Part shown: positions 8,954 through 18,966 of the stretch, in pieces | How positions within the stretch are numbered: position 1 is the stretch's first letter | Layout of the letters: each line of letters opens with the position of its first letter | Source: Deinococcus ruber | Lineage (GTDB): Bacteria; Deinococcota; Deinococci; Deinococcales; Deinococcaceae | Assembly: GCF_014648095.1 (NCBI RefSeq) | Contig: NZ_BMQL01000001.1 | Coordinates: 505,513-569,512 of the forward strand | Direction: 5' to 3' | DNA: 64,000 nt | The notes under the pieces: model-generated | What the model was told of the DNA's origin: nothing | The model's database searches: none | The model's input: the letters and a program-made list of their open reading frames with translations, nothing else | Program-made: the position numbers and the translations under genes

Positions 8954-11491
8954 GTGACGGCAACTTTTAACCGTGGATTGAAGGGCACCGGCCACGGCGC
9001 GTTGCCCCCGATGCTCGAACAGTATGTGCGGCTGCGCGATGAGGTGGACGCGCAGCTTCCGAATGCGCTGCTGCTGTTTCAGTGCGGCGATTTCTACGAA
9101 ACCTTTGGCGAAGACGCCGAACGCGCCGCCCGGCTGATGGGCCTGACGCTGACCCACAAGACCAGCAAGGATTTCTCGACGCCGATGGCGGGCCTGCCGG
9201 TACGGGCCGCCGACGCGCACATCGAGAAGCTGCTGAGTCAGGGCGTGCGGGTGGCTGTGGCCGACCAGCTGGAAGAGCCGGGCACTGGCCTGATGGACCG
9301 CAAGGTCACGCAGCTGCTGACGCCCGGCACCGTGACCGAAGAGCGGCTGCTGAGTGCCGACGAGAACTTTCTGGCGGCGGTGGCGACGGGCGACGGCTAC
9401 GCGCTGGCGCTACTCGACCTCTCGACCGGAGAATTCCGCTGCGCCTCGTTTGGTACGCGGTCGGCCCTGTACGACGACCTCTCGCGCTGGCGGGCGCGTG
9501 AAGTGCTGCTGGCCCCCGAACTGGGCGGCAACGCGGCGCTGCTGGCCGACTTTCAGACGCGCTTCCCGGTGATGCTGTCGCACACCAGTTTTGATGAAGA
9601 CGCCGCCAGAGCTGAGCTGCTGAGCGTGCTGGGCGACCTGCCCGCCAGCCTGAGTACGCCTGCGCTGATCCGGGCGTGCGGAGCGGTGCTCTCGTATGCA
9701 CGGGGCACGCAGCAGGGGCGGCTGGAGATGGTGCGCCGCGTGTCGCGCTACGAGCCGGGGGCGCAGCTTCGGCTGAACGACTGGGCGCTGCGGGCGCTGG
9801 AGGTCTTTCATCCGCAACATCTGCACAGCGTTTCCGAAAGCACCCTGATCGGTGCACTGTCGGAAACGCGCAGTGCGGGCGGGCGGCGGCGGCTGAGATC
9901 GTGGCTGCGTGCGCCGCTGCGAGACGCCGTCAGCATCGCGGCGCGTCAGGGTGGCGTGGACGCGTTGCTGCGGGCGGGCGATCTGCGGCATGGCCTGCGG
10001 GCGCTGCTGTACCGCGCACACGATCTGGAACGGCTGGCAGCGCGGGTGGCGACCAGACGCGCCGGGCCGAGAGAGGTGGCGGCCCTCGCCCGCACGCTCG
10101 AACTGCTGCCCGACGCCGCTGCGCTGCTGGAAGGTCAGGAAGGTCTGCTGGGCAGCCTGAGAAACCGGCTGGGTGGCCTGCCCGACGTGGTGGCGCTGAT
10201 CCGGGCGGCGCTGATCGAAGACCCGCCCATCCGCATCGGGGAAGGCGGCCTGATCCGCGAGGGCTTTCACGCCCACCTCGACGAGTTGCGCGGCGCGGCG
10301 CTGGGGCACCGGGGCTGGATTGCCGAACTGGAACTGTCCGAGCGGCAGCGCAGCGGCATTCAGAGTCTGAAGGTCGGATACAACAGCGTGTTCGGCTATT
10401 ACCTGGAGATCAGCAGCGCCCATTACAGCCGCGTGCCCGCCGATTATCAGCAGGTTGCCACACTGAAGGACAGAGCCAGATTTACCCGCCCCGACCTGCG
10501 CGAACGCGAGCGCGAAATTGCGCGACTGGAAGGCGCGGCAGACCGCCTGGAAGCCGAGGTATTCAACGAATTGCGGGCCAGCCTGTCGCAGCATGCCGAG
10601 GCACTGAGCGAGGCGGCAGGCGCGGTGAGTGAGCTGGACGTGCTGGCAGCCCTCGCAGAAATCGCCGCCGAGCGCGGCTGGGTGCGTCCCATCACCAGCG
10701 ACGGCCCGCTGCGGCTGACGCAGGCGCGACATCCGGTGGTCGAGCGCAGCGTGGGCGAACGCTTTGTACCCAACGACGCCGAGCTGCACCACGAACGGCG
10801 CACGCTGCTGATTACCGGGCCGAATATGGCGGGCAAATCCACGTACCTGCGAACGGTGGCGCTGTGCGCTCTGCTGCACCAGATCGGCAGTTTCGTGCCT
10901 GCCGAACGCGCCGAGCTGCCGCTGTTCGACGCCATCCACACGCGCATCGGGGCCTCGGACGATCTGGCGGGCGGGCGCAGCACCTTCATGGTCGAGATGT
11001 CGGAACTGGCCGACATTCTGCACGGGGCCACCGGACAGAGCCTGGTGATTCTGGACGAGGTGGGGCGCGGCACCAGCACGCTCGACGGGCAGGCCATCGC
11101 CCAGGCGGCGCTGGAGGGGCTGCACGCCACCGGGGCGTATACGCTGTTTGCCACGCATTACTTCGAGCTGACGCGGCTGGAAGGCCAGATGCCGGGCCTA
11201 CTGAATCTGCACGTCGCCGCCGAGGAAGAGCAGAACTCGCTGACCTTCTATCATCAGGTGATGCCGGGGGCCGCCCGCCACAGCTACGGCGTGGAAGTGG
11301 CGCGGCTGGCAGGGCTGCCGCAGGGCGTGACGGCACGAGCGGCGCAGCTTCTGGCGGGGCTGAACGCACACGGCGACGACGGACAGCTCAACCGCGAACT
11401 CGCGGCGCTGGATTTGAACAAGCTGACCCCGATGGGAGCGCTGGAATTGTTGCAGACGTGGCAGCGGGCAGCGCGGGGGGAAGAACGCTGA
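8954..11491 (+). CDS. mutS: DNA mismatch repair protein MutS
   Basis: MutS recognises mismatches and small loops and recruits MutL. The 845-residue protein has the mismatch-wedge FYETF motif in domain I (about 38-42), connector, core and clamp domains, and the ABC-type ATPase. The ATPase shows Walker A GPNMAGKST (622-630), the DDLAGGRSTFMVEM signature region, and Walker B LVILDEVGRGTST. The start is GTG at 8954, placed 6 nt behind a TAGAAT box, so translation is probably leaderless. mutL lies 1.1 kb downstream on the same strand, separated by two AT-richer genes; the stop codon overlaps the next start in TGATG. Confidence 0.98.
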   Translation: MTATFNRGLKGTGHGALPPMLEQYVRLRDEVDAQLPNALLLFQCGDFYETFGEDAERAARLMGLTLTHKTSKDFSTPMAGLPVRAADAHIEKLLSQGVRVAVADQLEEPGTGLMDRKVTQLLTPGTVTEERLLSADENFLAAVATGDGYALALLDLSTGEFRCASFGTRSALYDDLSRWRAREVLLAPELGGNAALLADFQTRFPVMLSHTSFDEDAARAELLSVLGDLPASLSTPALIRACGAVLSYARGTQQGRLEMVRRVSRYEPGAQLRLNDWALRALEVFHPQHLHSVSESTLIGALSETRSAGGRRRLRSWLRAPLRDAVSIAARQGGVDALLRAGDLRHGLRALLYRAHDLERLAARVATRRAGPREVAALARTLELLPDAAALLEGQEGLLGSLRNRLGGLPDVVALIRAALIEDPPIRIGEGGLIREGFHAHLDELRGAALGHRGWIAELELSERQRSGIQSLKVGYNSVFGYYLEISSAHYSRVPADYQQVATLKDRARFTRPDLREREREIARLEGAADRLEAEVFNELRASLSQHAEALSEAAGAVSELDVLAALAEIAAERGWVRPITSDGPLRLTQARHPVVERSVGERFVPNDAELHHERRTLLITGPNMAGKSTYLRTVALCALLHQIGSFVPAERAELPLFDAIHTRIGASDDLAGGRSTFMVEMSELADILHGATGQSLVILDEVGRGTSTLDGQAIAQAALEGLHATGAYTLFATHYFELTRLEGQMPGLLNLHVAAEEEQNSLTFYHQVMPGAARHSYGVEVARLAGLPQGVTARAAQLLAGLNAHGDDGQLNRELAALDLNKLTPMGALELLQTWQRAARGEER

Positions 11492-11940
11492 TGATTGATG
11501 AGGTGCGCGACACTTCAATATGTTTGGCCCAGCAGGGGAAGTATTCAGTCTGGGGCGACTTTGAATACATCTCTATCAAGTACATAGACGGGAGAATCTG
11601 GCAAATTGGCTCGATGTACGGCGATCCGCAAGCTGCTCTCATCACCTGGGATGAACGTTACGCTGTCATTATCGGCTGCGGAGTCATGATCTGCGATCTT
11701 CAGCGCTTCGGAGAGCGTGTCCGCGACAGTTTGACGTGGGAAAAATCGCCTGTTGTTCATCTTATGGCAGATCCTGAAAACATCTGGTGGTTCTCTGCGG
11801 TTGAACAGGTCTTGCAAGATGATGTACGGAGCGAACTGCGAATTGCCACCGATCTGAAAGATGAACACGTGGGAATTTATAGCCTCAATCCAGCAACCTT
11901 TGAATTTAAACCCGTCCCATTGGGGCAACCACTGCCATGA
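11491..11940 (+). CDS. Uncharacterised protein inserted between mutS and mutL
   Basis: The 149-residue soluble protein starts MIDEVRDTSICLAQQGKYSV and is rich in beta-strand-like segments and aromatics (WGDFEYISIKYIDGRIWQIG, ENIWWFSAVEQV). It overlaps mutS as TGATG and the next gene as ATGA, so all three are translationally coupled. Base use is clearly more A+T rich, with more A/T third positions than mutS or mutL. That points to recent acquisition together with the GNAT gene. The fold reminds me loosely of small immunity-type or sensor proteins, but I cannot assign a family. Confidence 0.75.
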   Translation: MIDEVRDTSICLAQQGKYSVWGDFEYISIKYIDGRIWQIGSMYGDPQAALITWDERYAVIIGCGVMICDLQRFGERVRDSLTWEKSPVVHLMADPENIWWFSAVEQVLQDDVRSELRIATDLKDEHVGIYSLNPATFEFKPVPLGQPLP

Positions 11941-12509
11941 TCATGAGTAATGGGATGATCGTTCGGCAGGCGATAGAAGCCGACGTGGGAGCCATCGCCC
12001 GCATCTGTAGCGAGAGCTGGCGAGTCACTTACAAGAACATCATGTCATCGAGAGCGATTGAGCAAGGCATCAGAAGACGCTTTAAACGCAAAACAATTTA
12101 CCAGCAAGTATGTAGCCCCGTTGAATGGAAAGGATGGCTCATTGCCGAAGCCGAAGGAAAAGTGGTGGGGGTGGGACTGCGCTCCCGCATTTCAAACTTT
12201 CACGTCACCATTGAAGAATTGAATATAGATTCAACATTTTTCAGGCAAGGCATAGGGCGTAGCCTAATAGAAGAGATGACACGACTTGCTCGTGTACATG
12301 AGGCGATTCTTCAATCGGTGTCTGTTATTGGAGGGAGCAGCACAGCAATCAGCTTCTATGAATCATTGGGGTTTGAGTTTGCCTATGCATCACACGGTAT
12401 ACATAAAATTACACGCGAACCTACTTTTGTAGTGCGGTTAAGACGATACTTGGAATCCGAGTCTGAAAGAAGACTGATTTTAGAACGCTGGCATGGGCAA
12501 AACAGATGA
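11937..12509 (+). CDS. GNAT-family N-acetyltransferase
   Basis: The 190-residue protein has the GNAT layout: MIVRQAIEADVGAIARICSESWRVTY, a central strand pair (GWLIAEAEGKVVGVGLRSR), and a motif A-like acetyl-CoA loop (FFRQGIGRSLIEEMTRLA, the Q/RxxGxG/A pattern at about 103-115). Motif B follows (GSSTAISFYESLGFEFAYA). It probably acetylates an amino group; the acceptor is unknown. It overlaps the preceding unknown gene by ATGA. Codon use (AAA, ATA, TTT, AGA) is AT-rich against the surrounding genes, so the pair looks horizontally acquired as a unit. A start a few codons downstream (MIVRQ) is possible. Confidence 0.85.
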   Translation: MIMSNGMIVRQAIEADVGAIARICSESWRVTYKNIMSSRAIEQGIRRRFKRKTIYQQVCSPVEWKGWLIAEAEGKVVGVGLRSRISNFHVTIEELNIDSTFFRQGIGRSLIEEMTRLARVHEAILQSVSVIGGSSTAISFYESLGFEFAYASHGIHKITREPTFVVRLRRYLESESERRLILERWHGQNR

Positions 12510-12604
12510 ACGAGAAGATAGGCAAGCAGAAGATAGGAATGGTGGGCTGATGTTCATTCAAGTCTTGTGGCTCGTCATCACCCATCCCGCATCACTCATC
12601 ACGT

Positions 12605-14296
12605 ATGTCTGATATCCGCCTCCTCTCACCCGAAATCGCCCGCCAGATCGCGGCAGGCGAGGTCGTGTCGCGCCCTTTAGACGCCGTGCGCGAGCTGGTA
12701 GACAACGCGTTGGATGCTGGGGCCACCCGTATCGAAATCGAGCTGGAAGGCGGCGGGCTGCGGCTCTTGCGGGTGCGCGACAACGGTGTGGGCATTCCCG
12801 AAGATCAGGTGAGTCTGGCCCCGCTGCGGCATGCCACCAGCAAACTCGAATCGGTGGAGCGCGTAACCACGCTGGGCTTCCGGGGCGAGGCGCTGTGGGC
12901 GCTGGCCCAGGCGGGGCGGCTGACGCTGCTGACCCGTCCTGCCGCCCAACTGGGAGCCGTGCAGCTCGAAGCGCACCAGGGGTCGGTGACGGTGCGCCGC
13001 GTGAGCGCCCCCGCCGGAACGAGCGTCAGCATCACCGAGCTGTTCGGGCATCTGCCCGCCCGCCTGCGAACTCAGGCTGCGCCCGCCGCCGAGGTGCGCG
13101 AGGTGGTGACGCTGCTGAGCCGCTACGTGCTGCATCATCCGGTGCTGCACTGGCGCCTGACCGTGGACGGTGAACCCCGGCTGCAACACGCGCCGGGCGA
13201 CGTGCGCGGGGCAGTGGGCAGCGTGTACGGCCCGCTGAGTGCCAATAGGGTGCTGAAACTCGACGCCCAGGCCGGAACGCTGCGGCTGGAAGGCGTGCTG
13301 AGCCGTCCGGAACTGACCCGCCCCCGCCGCGACCGAATGCACTTCTCGGTGAACGGGCGACCGGTGCTGGCCCCGCCCGAGCTGGAGAAAGCGGTCATAG
13401 ACGGGTACGCCGAGTTGCTTCCAGCGGGGCAGGCTCCGCTGTGCGTGCTGAATCTGACGCTGCCGCCGGAAGACGTGAATCCGAATGTCCACCCGGCGAA
13501 GGCGCACGTGGCGCTGGCCGACCTGCCTGCCCTGGCAGAACACGTCCAACACCTCGTTTCGCAGGCGCTCAGCACACACCCGCTGGCGGGACAGATTCCG
13601 GCACTTCGGATGCCCGCGCCCACGACTGGCCTGACGAATGCCGCCCCAGCAGCGGGCAACAGCACGTTCCCGGCGCTGCGGCCTCTGGGCGTGCTCAGCG
13701 AGCTGTATCTGCTGGCAGAAGGCGACGCGGGCGCGGGCGACCTGTGGATCGTGGATGTACACGCCGCCCACGAGCGCGTGCTGTACGAGCGCCTGACCCG
13801 GGAACTGGAGGCGACTGCACCGCTGGAACTGCCCGAACCCGAGTTGCTGCACCTGACACCCGGCCAGCTTTCCCGCCTGCACGAGCGAGACGCCGAGTTG
13901 CGCGGCTGGGGGCTGGATATCGAGCCTTTCGGCGCGGGGCTGGCACGGCTGCGCTCGCTGCCTGCCGCCTTTGCCGCGCTGAGCGTGCCCCGGCTGCACG
14001 AGCTGATCGTGGAAACCGCGCTGGGCGACGCCCCCGACCCACGCCGCGACCTGTTGGGGCGGCTCGCCTGCGCCCCTGCGCTGAAAGCAGGCCGCGTCAC
14101 ACTGGAGAATGGCAGCGCCAGTCTGGTGGCCCTGATGGCCTGCGATCAGCCGTGGGCCTGCCCGCACGGACGCCCTACCGTGCTGCGGCTCTCGGAACGC
14201 GACCTTGCCCACGCTTTCGGGCGCAGATCGGCGCGGGACGTGGCGCGGGGGCGCGACGTGAGCGAGGCCAAAGTGGAACGGGAAGAAGCGGGCTGA
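12605..14296 (+). CDS. mutL: DNA mismatch repair protein MutL
   Basis: The GHKL ATPase that couples MutS to strand incision. The 563-residue protein has the N-terminal ATPase motifs IAAGEVVSRPLDAVRELVDNALDAGAT, VRDNGVGI and HATSKLESVERVTTLGFRGEALWAL. Its C-terminal dimerisation domain carries DVHAAHERVLYE (384-395). This fits the endonuclease motif DQHA(x)2E(x)4E with glutamine replaced by valine; the metal-binding D, H and E residues are kept. ACAPALKAGR and CPHGRPT supply the remaining zinc-site motifs. MutL is therefore probably an active nicking enzyme, as expected in a bacterium without MutH. Confidence 0.97.
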   Translation: MSDIRLLSPEIARQIAAGEVVSRPLDAVRELVDNALDAGATRIEIELEGGGLRLLRVRDNGVGIPEDQVSLAPLRHATSKLESVERVTTLGFRGEALWALAQAGRLTLLTRPAAQLGAVQLEAHQGSVTVRRVSAPAGTSVSITELFGHLPARLRTQAAPAAEVREVVTLLSRYVLHHPVLHWRLTVDGEPRLQHAPGDVRGAVGSVYGPLSANRVLKLDAQAGTLRLEGVLSRPELTRPRRDRMHFSVNGRPVLAPPELEKAVIDGYAELLPAGQAPLCVLNLTLPPEDVNPNVHPAKAHVALADLPALAEHVQHLVSQALSTHPLAGQIPALRMPAPTTGLTNAAPAAGNSTFPALRPLGVLSELYLLAEGDAGAGDLWIVDVHAAHERVLYERLTRELEATAPLELPEPELLHLTPGQLSRLHERDAELRGWGLDIEPFGAGLARLRSLPAAFAALSVPRLHELIVETALGDAPDPRRDLLGRLACAPALKAGRVTLENGSASLVALMACDQPWACPHGRPTVLRLSERDLAHAFGRRSARDVARGRDVSEAKVEREEAG

Positions 14297-14339
14297 ACGA
14301 AAAGTCTGTTTCGACGCTTTCGCTTTCAATTCTGTCGGC

Positions 14340-14891
14340 TCAGGGCTGCCGTTCCAGCGCCGCTAACCAGCGTGCCGCCTCGCCAGGACGACGAAATCTC
14401 AGCACCGTCAGATGCGGATAATTTGCCAGCTTGCCCGGCATCTCGCGTCTGAGCCGCCAGTGACTGCGGAAAAACCACGCCATGATGCCCCCGCGTGAAA
14501 ACAGCGCTGTCAGCAGGCTTTCACGGTTACCGTTCCACAGTTCCTGCCTGGTCAGTCCTCGGCCCAGCGTGCGCCGCAGCAGCCGCCAGAACACCAGCGG
14601 AGCCGAGTAGTCGAGCCAGATGAGCGTGTCGGCCCGCGCCCAGCCGATATCCTGGGCTTTGCTGTAATTGCCGTCCATTACCCAGGCGGGCTGAGCGCTG
14701 AAGGCGTCCACCGCTGCCCGGAACTGTTCGAGCGGCGCTTCCTGCCAGTTCGGAAGGTGATTCCAGGCGTCCTGTTCGGCGTGCGGAATGCCCAGCCGCG
14801 CCGCAATCGCCCGCGCAAGCGTGGTCTTTCCGCTGCCCGACGTTCCGGCAACGATCAAACGGGAAGGCGCTGGGACAGGAGGTGCAGACAT
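14340..14891 (-). CDS. P-loop small-molecule kinase-like protein (FlaR/adenylate kinase-like)
   Basis: The 183-residue protein starts with the P-loop IVAGTSGSGKTTLARAIAARLGIPH. It has AEQDAWNHLPNW (substrate/LID-side region), WVMDGNYSKAQDIGWARADTLIWLDYS, and WRLLRRTLGRGLTRQELWNGNRES. This arrangement is typical of the 'DNA topology modulation' FlaR-like kinases, a branch of adenylate/shikimate kinase-like proteins with unproven substrates. The ATG at 14891 sits just before the P-loop; longer starts add only unstructured sequence. It is convergent with mutL. Confidence 0.82.
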   Translation of the reverse strand: MSAPPVPAPSRLIVAGTSGSGKTTLARAIAARLGIPHAEQDAWNHLPNWQEAPLEQFRAAVDAFSAQPAWVMDGNYSKAQDIGWARADTLIWLDYSAPLVFWRLLRRTLGRGLTRQELWNGNRESLLTALFSRGGIMAWFFRSHWRLRREMPGKLANYPHLTVLRFRRPGEAARWLAALERQP

Positions 14892-14952
14892 CCGGCCATT
14901 CAAGCACGCGGGGCTGCTCCCCACATCGGCCAGATGGCGGAGTGGCGCTGAA

Positions 14953-16389
14953 TTACGCCTGCACCAGCACCACCGCGCCGCGTGCCGGAACATCCAGCGT
15001 GCCCGCGCCCGTGACCTTCAGCACCGTCCCGCTCAGCACGTCGCGGAAGGTACCCGGCTTCATCCCGGTGAGTGGGGCCTTCTGCACGTCCTGGGCGGTA
15101 TTCATCAGTACGTAGGCGGCCTCGCTGCCGGAAATGCGGCTGTAGATCAGCAGGTCGTGGTCGGCGTACAGCACGCCGAAAGTGCCGCGTTGCAGCGCTT
15201 TGCTGGCGTGCCGCGCCGCCGTCAGGGTGCGGATCAGCGTCAGGGTGTCCTGCTGCCAGCTCGCCTCGTCGTTCCAGGGAAAGGCGCGGCGGCAGTCGGG
15301 GTCGGGGCCGCCGGGCAAGCCGATCTCGTCGCCGTAATACAGACACGGTGCGCCGACATACGTGAGCTGGAAGGCCAGCGCCAGCCGGTGCGCCCCGTGG
15401 TCGCCGCCCACCACGCTGATAAACCGGGCGGTGTCGTGGCTGTCGAGCAGATTCATCTGAGCCTGCACGATCTCGGGCGCGTACATCTGCGACACCTGAA
15501 GCATGCGCTGGGCAAAACCGGCGGTGTCGATGGGGTCTACATGCCCGGTGCCGCTGGCCTCGTTCATGCGGTTGTCGATGCTGTCCACGCCGAAATACGC
15601 GATGCAGGGCCGGGTGAACGGATAATTCATCACCGCGTCGAACTGATCGCCCTCCAGCCAGCGGTGAGCGTCTCCCCAGATTTCGCCCACGATGTACGCC
15701 TCTGGATTGATGGCCTTGACCCGCCGCCGGAACTCGCGCCAGAACTCGTCGTCGTCGATCTCGTTGGGCACGTCCAGCCTCCAGCCGTCGATGCCCATCT
15801 GCATCCAGTACTCCGCGACCTTCCACAGAAACTCGCGCACGGCCTGGGTATCGGTGTTGAATTTCGGCAGTGCTCGGTTCCCCCACCACGCGGCGTAGTT
15901 GGCGGGCTTGGAGTCGTCGTAGGCCGACAGCGGAAACGGCCCGGCGTGGAACCAGTCGAGATACGCGCTGTCCTGGCCCTGCTCCAGCAGGTCATTGAAC
16001 TGGAAAAACCCGCGTGAGGCGTGATTGAACACCCCGTCCAGCACCACCCGGATGCCGCGTGCGTGGGCCGCGTCGATCACCTCGCGCAGCGCGTCGTTGC
16101 CGCCCAGCATCGGATCGACCTGGTAGTAATCGTGGGTGTGATAGCGGTGGTTGCTGGCCGACTGAAACACCGGGCAGAAATACAGCGCGTTCACGCCCAG
16201 GCTGGCGATGTGGTCGAGCCGCTCCACCACGCCGAGCAGGTCGCCGCCCTGGTACTTGTGAAAGGTCGGCAACTCGCCCCACGCCTGAAGGTGGTTGGCC
16301 TTGGCAACGCGCACGCTCTGAGCAAAACGGTCGGGGAAGATCTGATAGAAAACGGCGTCTTTGACCCAGTCAGGAGTGCGAATATCCAC
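14953..16389 (-). CDS. GH13 alpha-glucan hydrolase (neopullulanase/alpha-glucosidase-like)
   Basis: A cytosolic 478-residue alpha-amylase-family enzyme. The (beta/alpha)8 barrel motifs are all present: region I DGVFNH, region [12 protein letters not shown] with the nucleophile aspartate, region III VGEIWG with the acid/base glutamate, and region [11 protein letters not shown] with the stabilising aspartate. [15 protein letters not shown] and [24 protein letters not shown] are the usual N-terminal barrel start. A short C-terminal beta domain follows. There is no signal peptide and no N-terminal starch-binding domain. It probably acts on maltodextrins or cyclodextrins taken up by the cell; the exact bond specificity cannot be read from sequence. 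Confidence 0.93.
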   Translation of the reverse strand: MDIRTPDWVKDAVFYQIFPDRFAQSVRVAKANHLQAWGELPTFHKYQGGDLLGVVERLDHIASLGVNALYFCPVFQSASNHRYHTHDYYQVDPMLGGNDALREVIDAAHARGIRVVLDGVFNHASRGFFQFNDLLEQGQDSAYLDWFHAGPFPLSAYDDSKPANYAAWWGNRALPKFNTDTQAVREFLWKVAEYWMQMGIDGWRLDVPNEIDDDEFWREFRRRVKAINPEAYIVGEIWGDAHRWLEGDQFDAVMNYPFTRPCIAYFGVDSIDNRMNEASGTGHVDPIDTAGFAQRMLQVSQMYAPEIVQAQMNLLDSHDTARFISVVGGDHGAHRLALAFQLTYVGAPCLYYGDEIGLPGGPDPDCRRAFPWNDEASWQQDTLTLIRTLTAARHASKALQRGTFGVLYADHDLLIYSRISGSEAAYVLMNTAQDVQKAPLTGMKPGTFRDVLSGTVLKVTGAGTLDVPARGAVVLVQA

Positions 16390-16444
16390 ACGGGCAGTCT
16401 AGCGGAAACGGTCGACATTAAACTTAGCTAAAGGCTACCAATCT

Positions 16445-17758
16445 TCAGTCTTCAGGGGACGCTGTGGGCGCTGAATCGGCCCAGGCCAGCAGCCAGCGGC
16501 GGGCCTGTTCGGGGGTGGCCACATCGCCCAGCGCGGCAGCCTCGTTCAGCGCCCGCACCGCCGCGCCCACGCCCGGCCCGGGGGGCAGATTCAGCAGCGC
16601 CATGATGTCCTGTCCGGTCAGCAGCGGTGGGGGCGGCGCGGGCTGGTCTTCCAGGGCTGCCAGCACCCGGTCGATGCCCTGGGCATAGTGCAGCCTCGAA
16701 GCTTCGCTGCTCAGGGGGCCGCGTGCCGCCTCGCGGTCGGCCAGCATCAACGACAGCAGCTCAGGCAGCAGGTCGCGGCGGCGATGCACAAAGCGTCTGG
16801 CAGCGCGTTCGTCTGCTGGCAGCGGCACCATATGAGCGGCGATCAGCCTGCCCACCCGCTCACTCAGCGCCGATGCCTCTCGCAGACGGTCGAGCATTCG
16901 CCTGCTCATCTCGGCTCCCAGTCGGTCATGACCGTAAAAATGCACCTCGCCCCCGGTCTGACTGCGGCTGCGCGGCTTGCCGACATCGTGCAGCAGCGTG
17001 GCCCAGCGCAGATCGAGCGGCGCGGCAGGAAAGCGCTGTAACAGCTGATGCAGCGCCTCGACGCCGTGCCGGAATACGTCCAGATGATGAAACCCGCCCT
17101 GCTCCAGCCCGATGCCCTCGCGCAGTTCCGGCAGGTACAGGGCCAGCAGACCCAGCTCTTCCAGCAGCAGAATGCCGCGTGCGGCCTGTGGGTGCAGCAG
17201 AAGGGCGTGCAGTTCCTCGCGGACGCGCTCCGGGGCGGGCAGCGGCAATCCCGACGCCGCCAGTGCCATCACGGTGCGGCGCGTGGCGGGTTCCAGCGTC
17301 AGATCGAGCGTCAGCGACAGGCGGGCGGCCCGCAGCAGGCGCAGCGGATCGGCCCGCAGATTCTCGGCGCTGACCATTCGGAGCAGCCGCCTTTTCAGGT
17401 CGCGTTCGCCGCCGAGCGGGTCGCTCAGTTGCCCGTCGGGGTGCAGGGCCAGCGCATTGACCGTGAAGTCGCGGCGGCGCAGATCGGCGTTCAAGTCGGC
17501 GGGCAACGGCACGAAGTCGTGTTGCTCGTGCCCCGACACCACCCGGTAATAGCCGCGCACCTCGTCGAGTGCGAACATGGCCCCGCCCAGATGAGCCGTC
17601 AATGTCTCTGCGGCGGCCTTCGGCTGAGGCGCGGCCCAGTCCCAGTCCTTCGGCAGACCGCCGCGCACAAGGTCGCGGGCCGCGCCGCCAACCAGCACCG
17701 CTCCACTCGGCCAGAGCTGCCGGACCACAGCAGGAAGACTGGGCGCACGCCGGAACAT
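16445..17758 (-). CDS. tRNA nucleotidyltransferase/poly(A) polymerase family with HD domain
   Basis: The 437-residue protein has a class II nucleotidyltransferase head: [19 protein letters not shown], with the metal-binding DxD in DWD, then [12 protein letters not shown] and [17 protein letters not shown]. The neck [14 protein letters not shown] is followed by an HD domain ([11 protein letters not shown], about 255-265; [10 protein letters not shown]). Such enzymes add CC, A or CCA to tRNA 3' ends or repair them. Deinococcus is known for separate CC- and A-adding enzymes, so this may be only one half of the activity. The tRNA-Ala gene nearby already encodes CCA. Confidence 0.92.
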   Translation of the reverse strand: MFRRAPSLPAVVRQLWPSGAVLVGGAARDLVRGGLPKDWDWAAPQPKAAAETLTAHLGGAMFALDEVRGYYRVVSGHEQHDFVPLPADLNADLRRRDFTVNALALHPDGQLSDPLGGERDLKRRLLRMVSAENLRADPLRLLRAARLSLTLDLTLEPATRRTVMALAASGLPLPAPERVREELHALLLHPQAARGILLLEELGLLALYLPELREGIGLEQGGFHHLDVFRHGVEALHQLLQRFPAAPLDLRWATLLHDVGKPRSRSQTGGEVHFYGHDRLGAEMSRRMLDRLREASALSERVGRLIAAHMVPLPADERAARRFVHRRRDLLPELLSLMLADREAARGPLSSEASRLHYAQGIDRVLAALEDQPAPPPPLLTGQDIMALLNLPPGPGVGAAVRALNEAAALGDVATPEQARRWLLAWADSAPTASPED

Positions 17759-17910
17759 ACGCGCAGGCTAGCGCAGAGGCGCGGCTGTTCCAGCAGGCTG
17801 CGCTCACGCATCACGGCCCGGCCAACCGGGCGAGAATGCCCAGCATCCTGAAAGGCAGCCTGGACGCACTCAACGCTTCTCCGCGTGACAATCAGAACAT
17901 ACCCGCGACC

Positions 17911-17916
17911 TATCAT
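17911..17916 (+). promoter_or_regulatory. -10 box of leaderless lipoprotein promoter
   Basis: TATCAT is followed by 6 nt (GAAGTG) and the ATG at 17923. This supports that ATG over longer in-frame starts. Confidence 0.5.
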
Positions 17917-17922
17917 GAAGTG

Positions 17923-18876
17923 ATGCTTCCTCTGGCCTTTCGTCCGCTTCTCGCCCTGCTGCTGCTGCTGGCAGGCTGTGCGCCCTCGTTTCAGAATGCC
18001 GCCGTTCAGCCCTCGTTCAGCGGTCCTCTCACACCTCGTCCAGAGGGCAGTCCCGACGTGCTGATTCTGGCGATGTCGGGCCGCTGCCCCTGCCTGAGCG
18101 CCCCGATCAACAACGTCGATTACCTGATGCCCAGGGGAACCGTGAAGGCAGTGGCGGCGGCGTTCGAGGCGCAGGGACTGAGCGTACAGAGCGCCGGGGC
18201 GGCAGCCCACCTGACCAGCCATCTGCCGACCACGGCCATCCAGAGTCAGCTCGGAAAGGGCGTGACCGTTGCACCCCCGCAGGACGGATTTTTGCAGATG
18301 GAAGCGCGGCTCGTGGCAGCCCAGCGCGACTGGATCGTGGGGCGCAGCAACCCGACCCGCATCGTGCTGCTGGCGCACTCGCACGGTGTGGTCTGGACAC
18401 ACGCCCTCGCCCGTGCTCATCCCGAGGTGCCGATCAGCCTGATGATCGATCTGGACGGCGTATGTGACATGTGGGAATCCGACAACCGCCGCCTGATTCA
18501 GGCGTATGTGCAGCAACTCGGGCATAATCCCTGGCCTTTCGACCTGTCCAACTCGTGCGCTTCGGTGCGGGTCGGGCACGTCCGGTACGATCTCAAGGAC
18601 GTGGTGTACCCCAACGTGACACTCGATCTGGAGGTGCAGAGTCAGCGGCTCGTCAAGGTGGCCGGAGGATTCCAGGCCAATTTTCCCTTCGACGCCCTGA
18701 CCAACGTCCGGCCCGACGGCTCTCATACCGGCATCCAGACCTTTCGCAGCCAGGACACCCATAGCAACGTCAGCATGCCCGGCGGAGAAGCGCTTGTATG
18801 GATCAAAGACAAACTGTCAGAGGTGGTGGCAGGCTGGCGGAACGCGCCGTCCGCTACCGACCAGAACACACCCTGA
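17923..18876 (+). CDS. Lipoprotein with alpha/beta-hydrolase-like nucleophile motif
   Basis: The 317-residue protein begins with a lipoprotein signal (LALLLLLAGCAPS, lipobox cysteine about residue 20), so it should be anchored on the outside of a membrane. IVLLAHSHGVVWTHALARAHPEVP (about 147-170) has the AHSHG nucleophile-elbow pattern. A possible acid (LMIDLDGVCD) and histidine (PDGSHTGIQ or SQDTHSNVS) follow. The ATG is picked from the signal sequence and a TATCAT box 6 nt upstream. It could be an esterase, lipase or peptidase; no substrate can be named. It is divergent from the nucleotidyltransferase gene. Confidence 0.82.
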   Translation: MLPLAFRPLLALLLLLAGCAPSFQNAAVQPSFSGPLTPRPEGSPDVLILAMSGRCPCLSAPINNVDYLMPRGTVKAVAAAFEAQGLSVQSAGAAAHLTSHLPTTAIQSQLGKGVTVAPPQDGFLQMEARLVAAQRDWIVGRSNPTRIVLLAHSHGVVWTHALARAHPEVPISLMIDLDGVCDMWESDNRRLIQAYVQQLGHNPWPFDLSNSCASVRVGHVRYDLKDVVYPNVTLDLEVQSQRLVKVAGGFQANFPFDALTNVRPDGSHTGIQTFRSQDTHSNVSMPGGEALVWIKDKLSEVVAGWRNAPSATDQNTP

Positions 18877-18966
18877 CCCTGCAAGGCCGCGAGTCGTGAG
18901 GTCAGCTCTGTACAAGCGGGCGAACCTCTGCTAGCCTGAGTCCCGCGCACCGAGCCGAACGCGCTG

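Noticed and set aside
9410..11158. Long minus-strand frame opposite mutS
   Set aside because: Shadow of GC-rich third positions in mutS; no ribosome site and no known fold.
17569..17922. N-terminal extension of the lipoprotein hydrolase
   Set aside because: It would run antisense through the nucleotidyltransferase gene and bury the lipoprotein signal; the ATG at 17923 has a -10 box 6 nt upstream.
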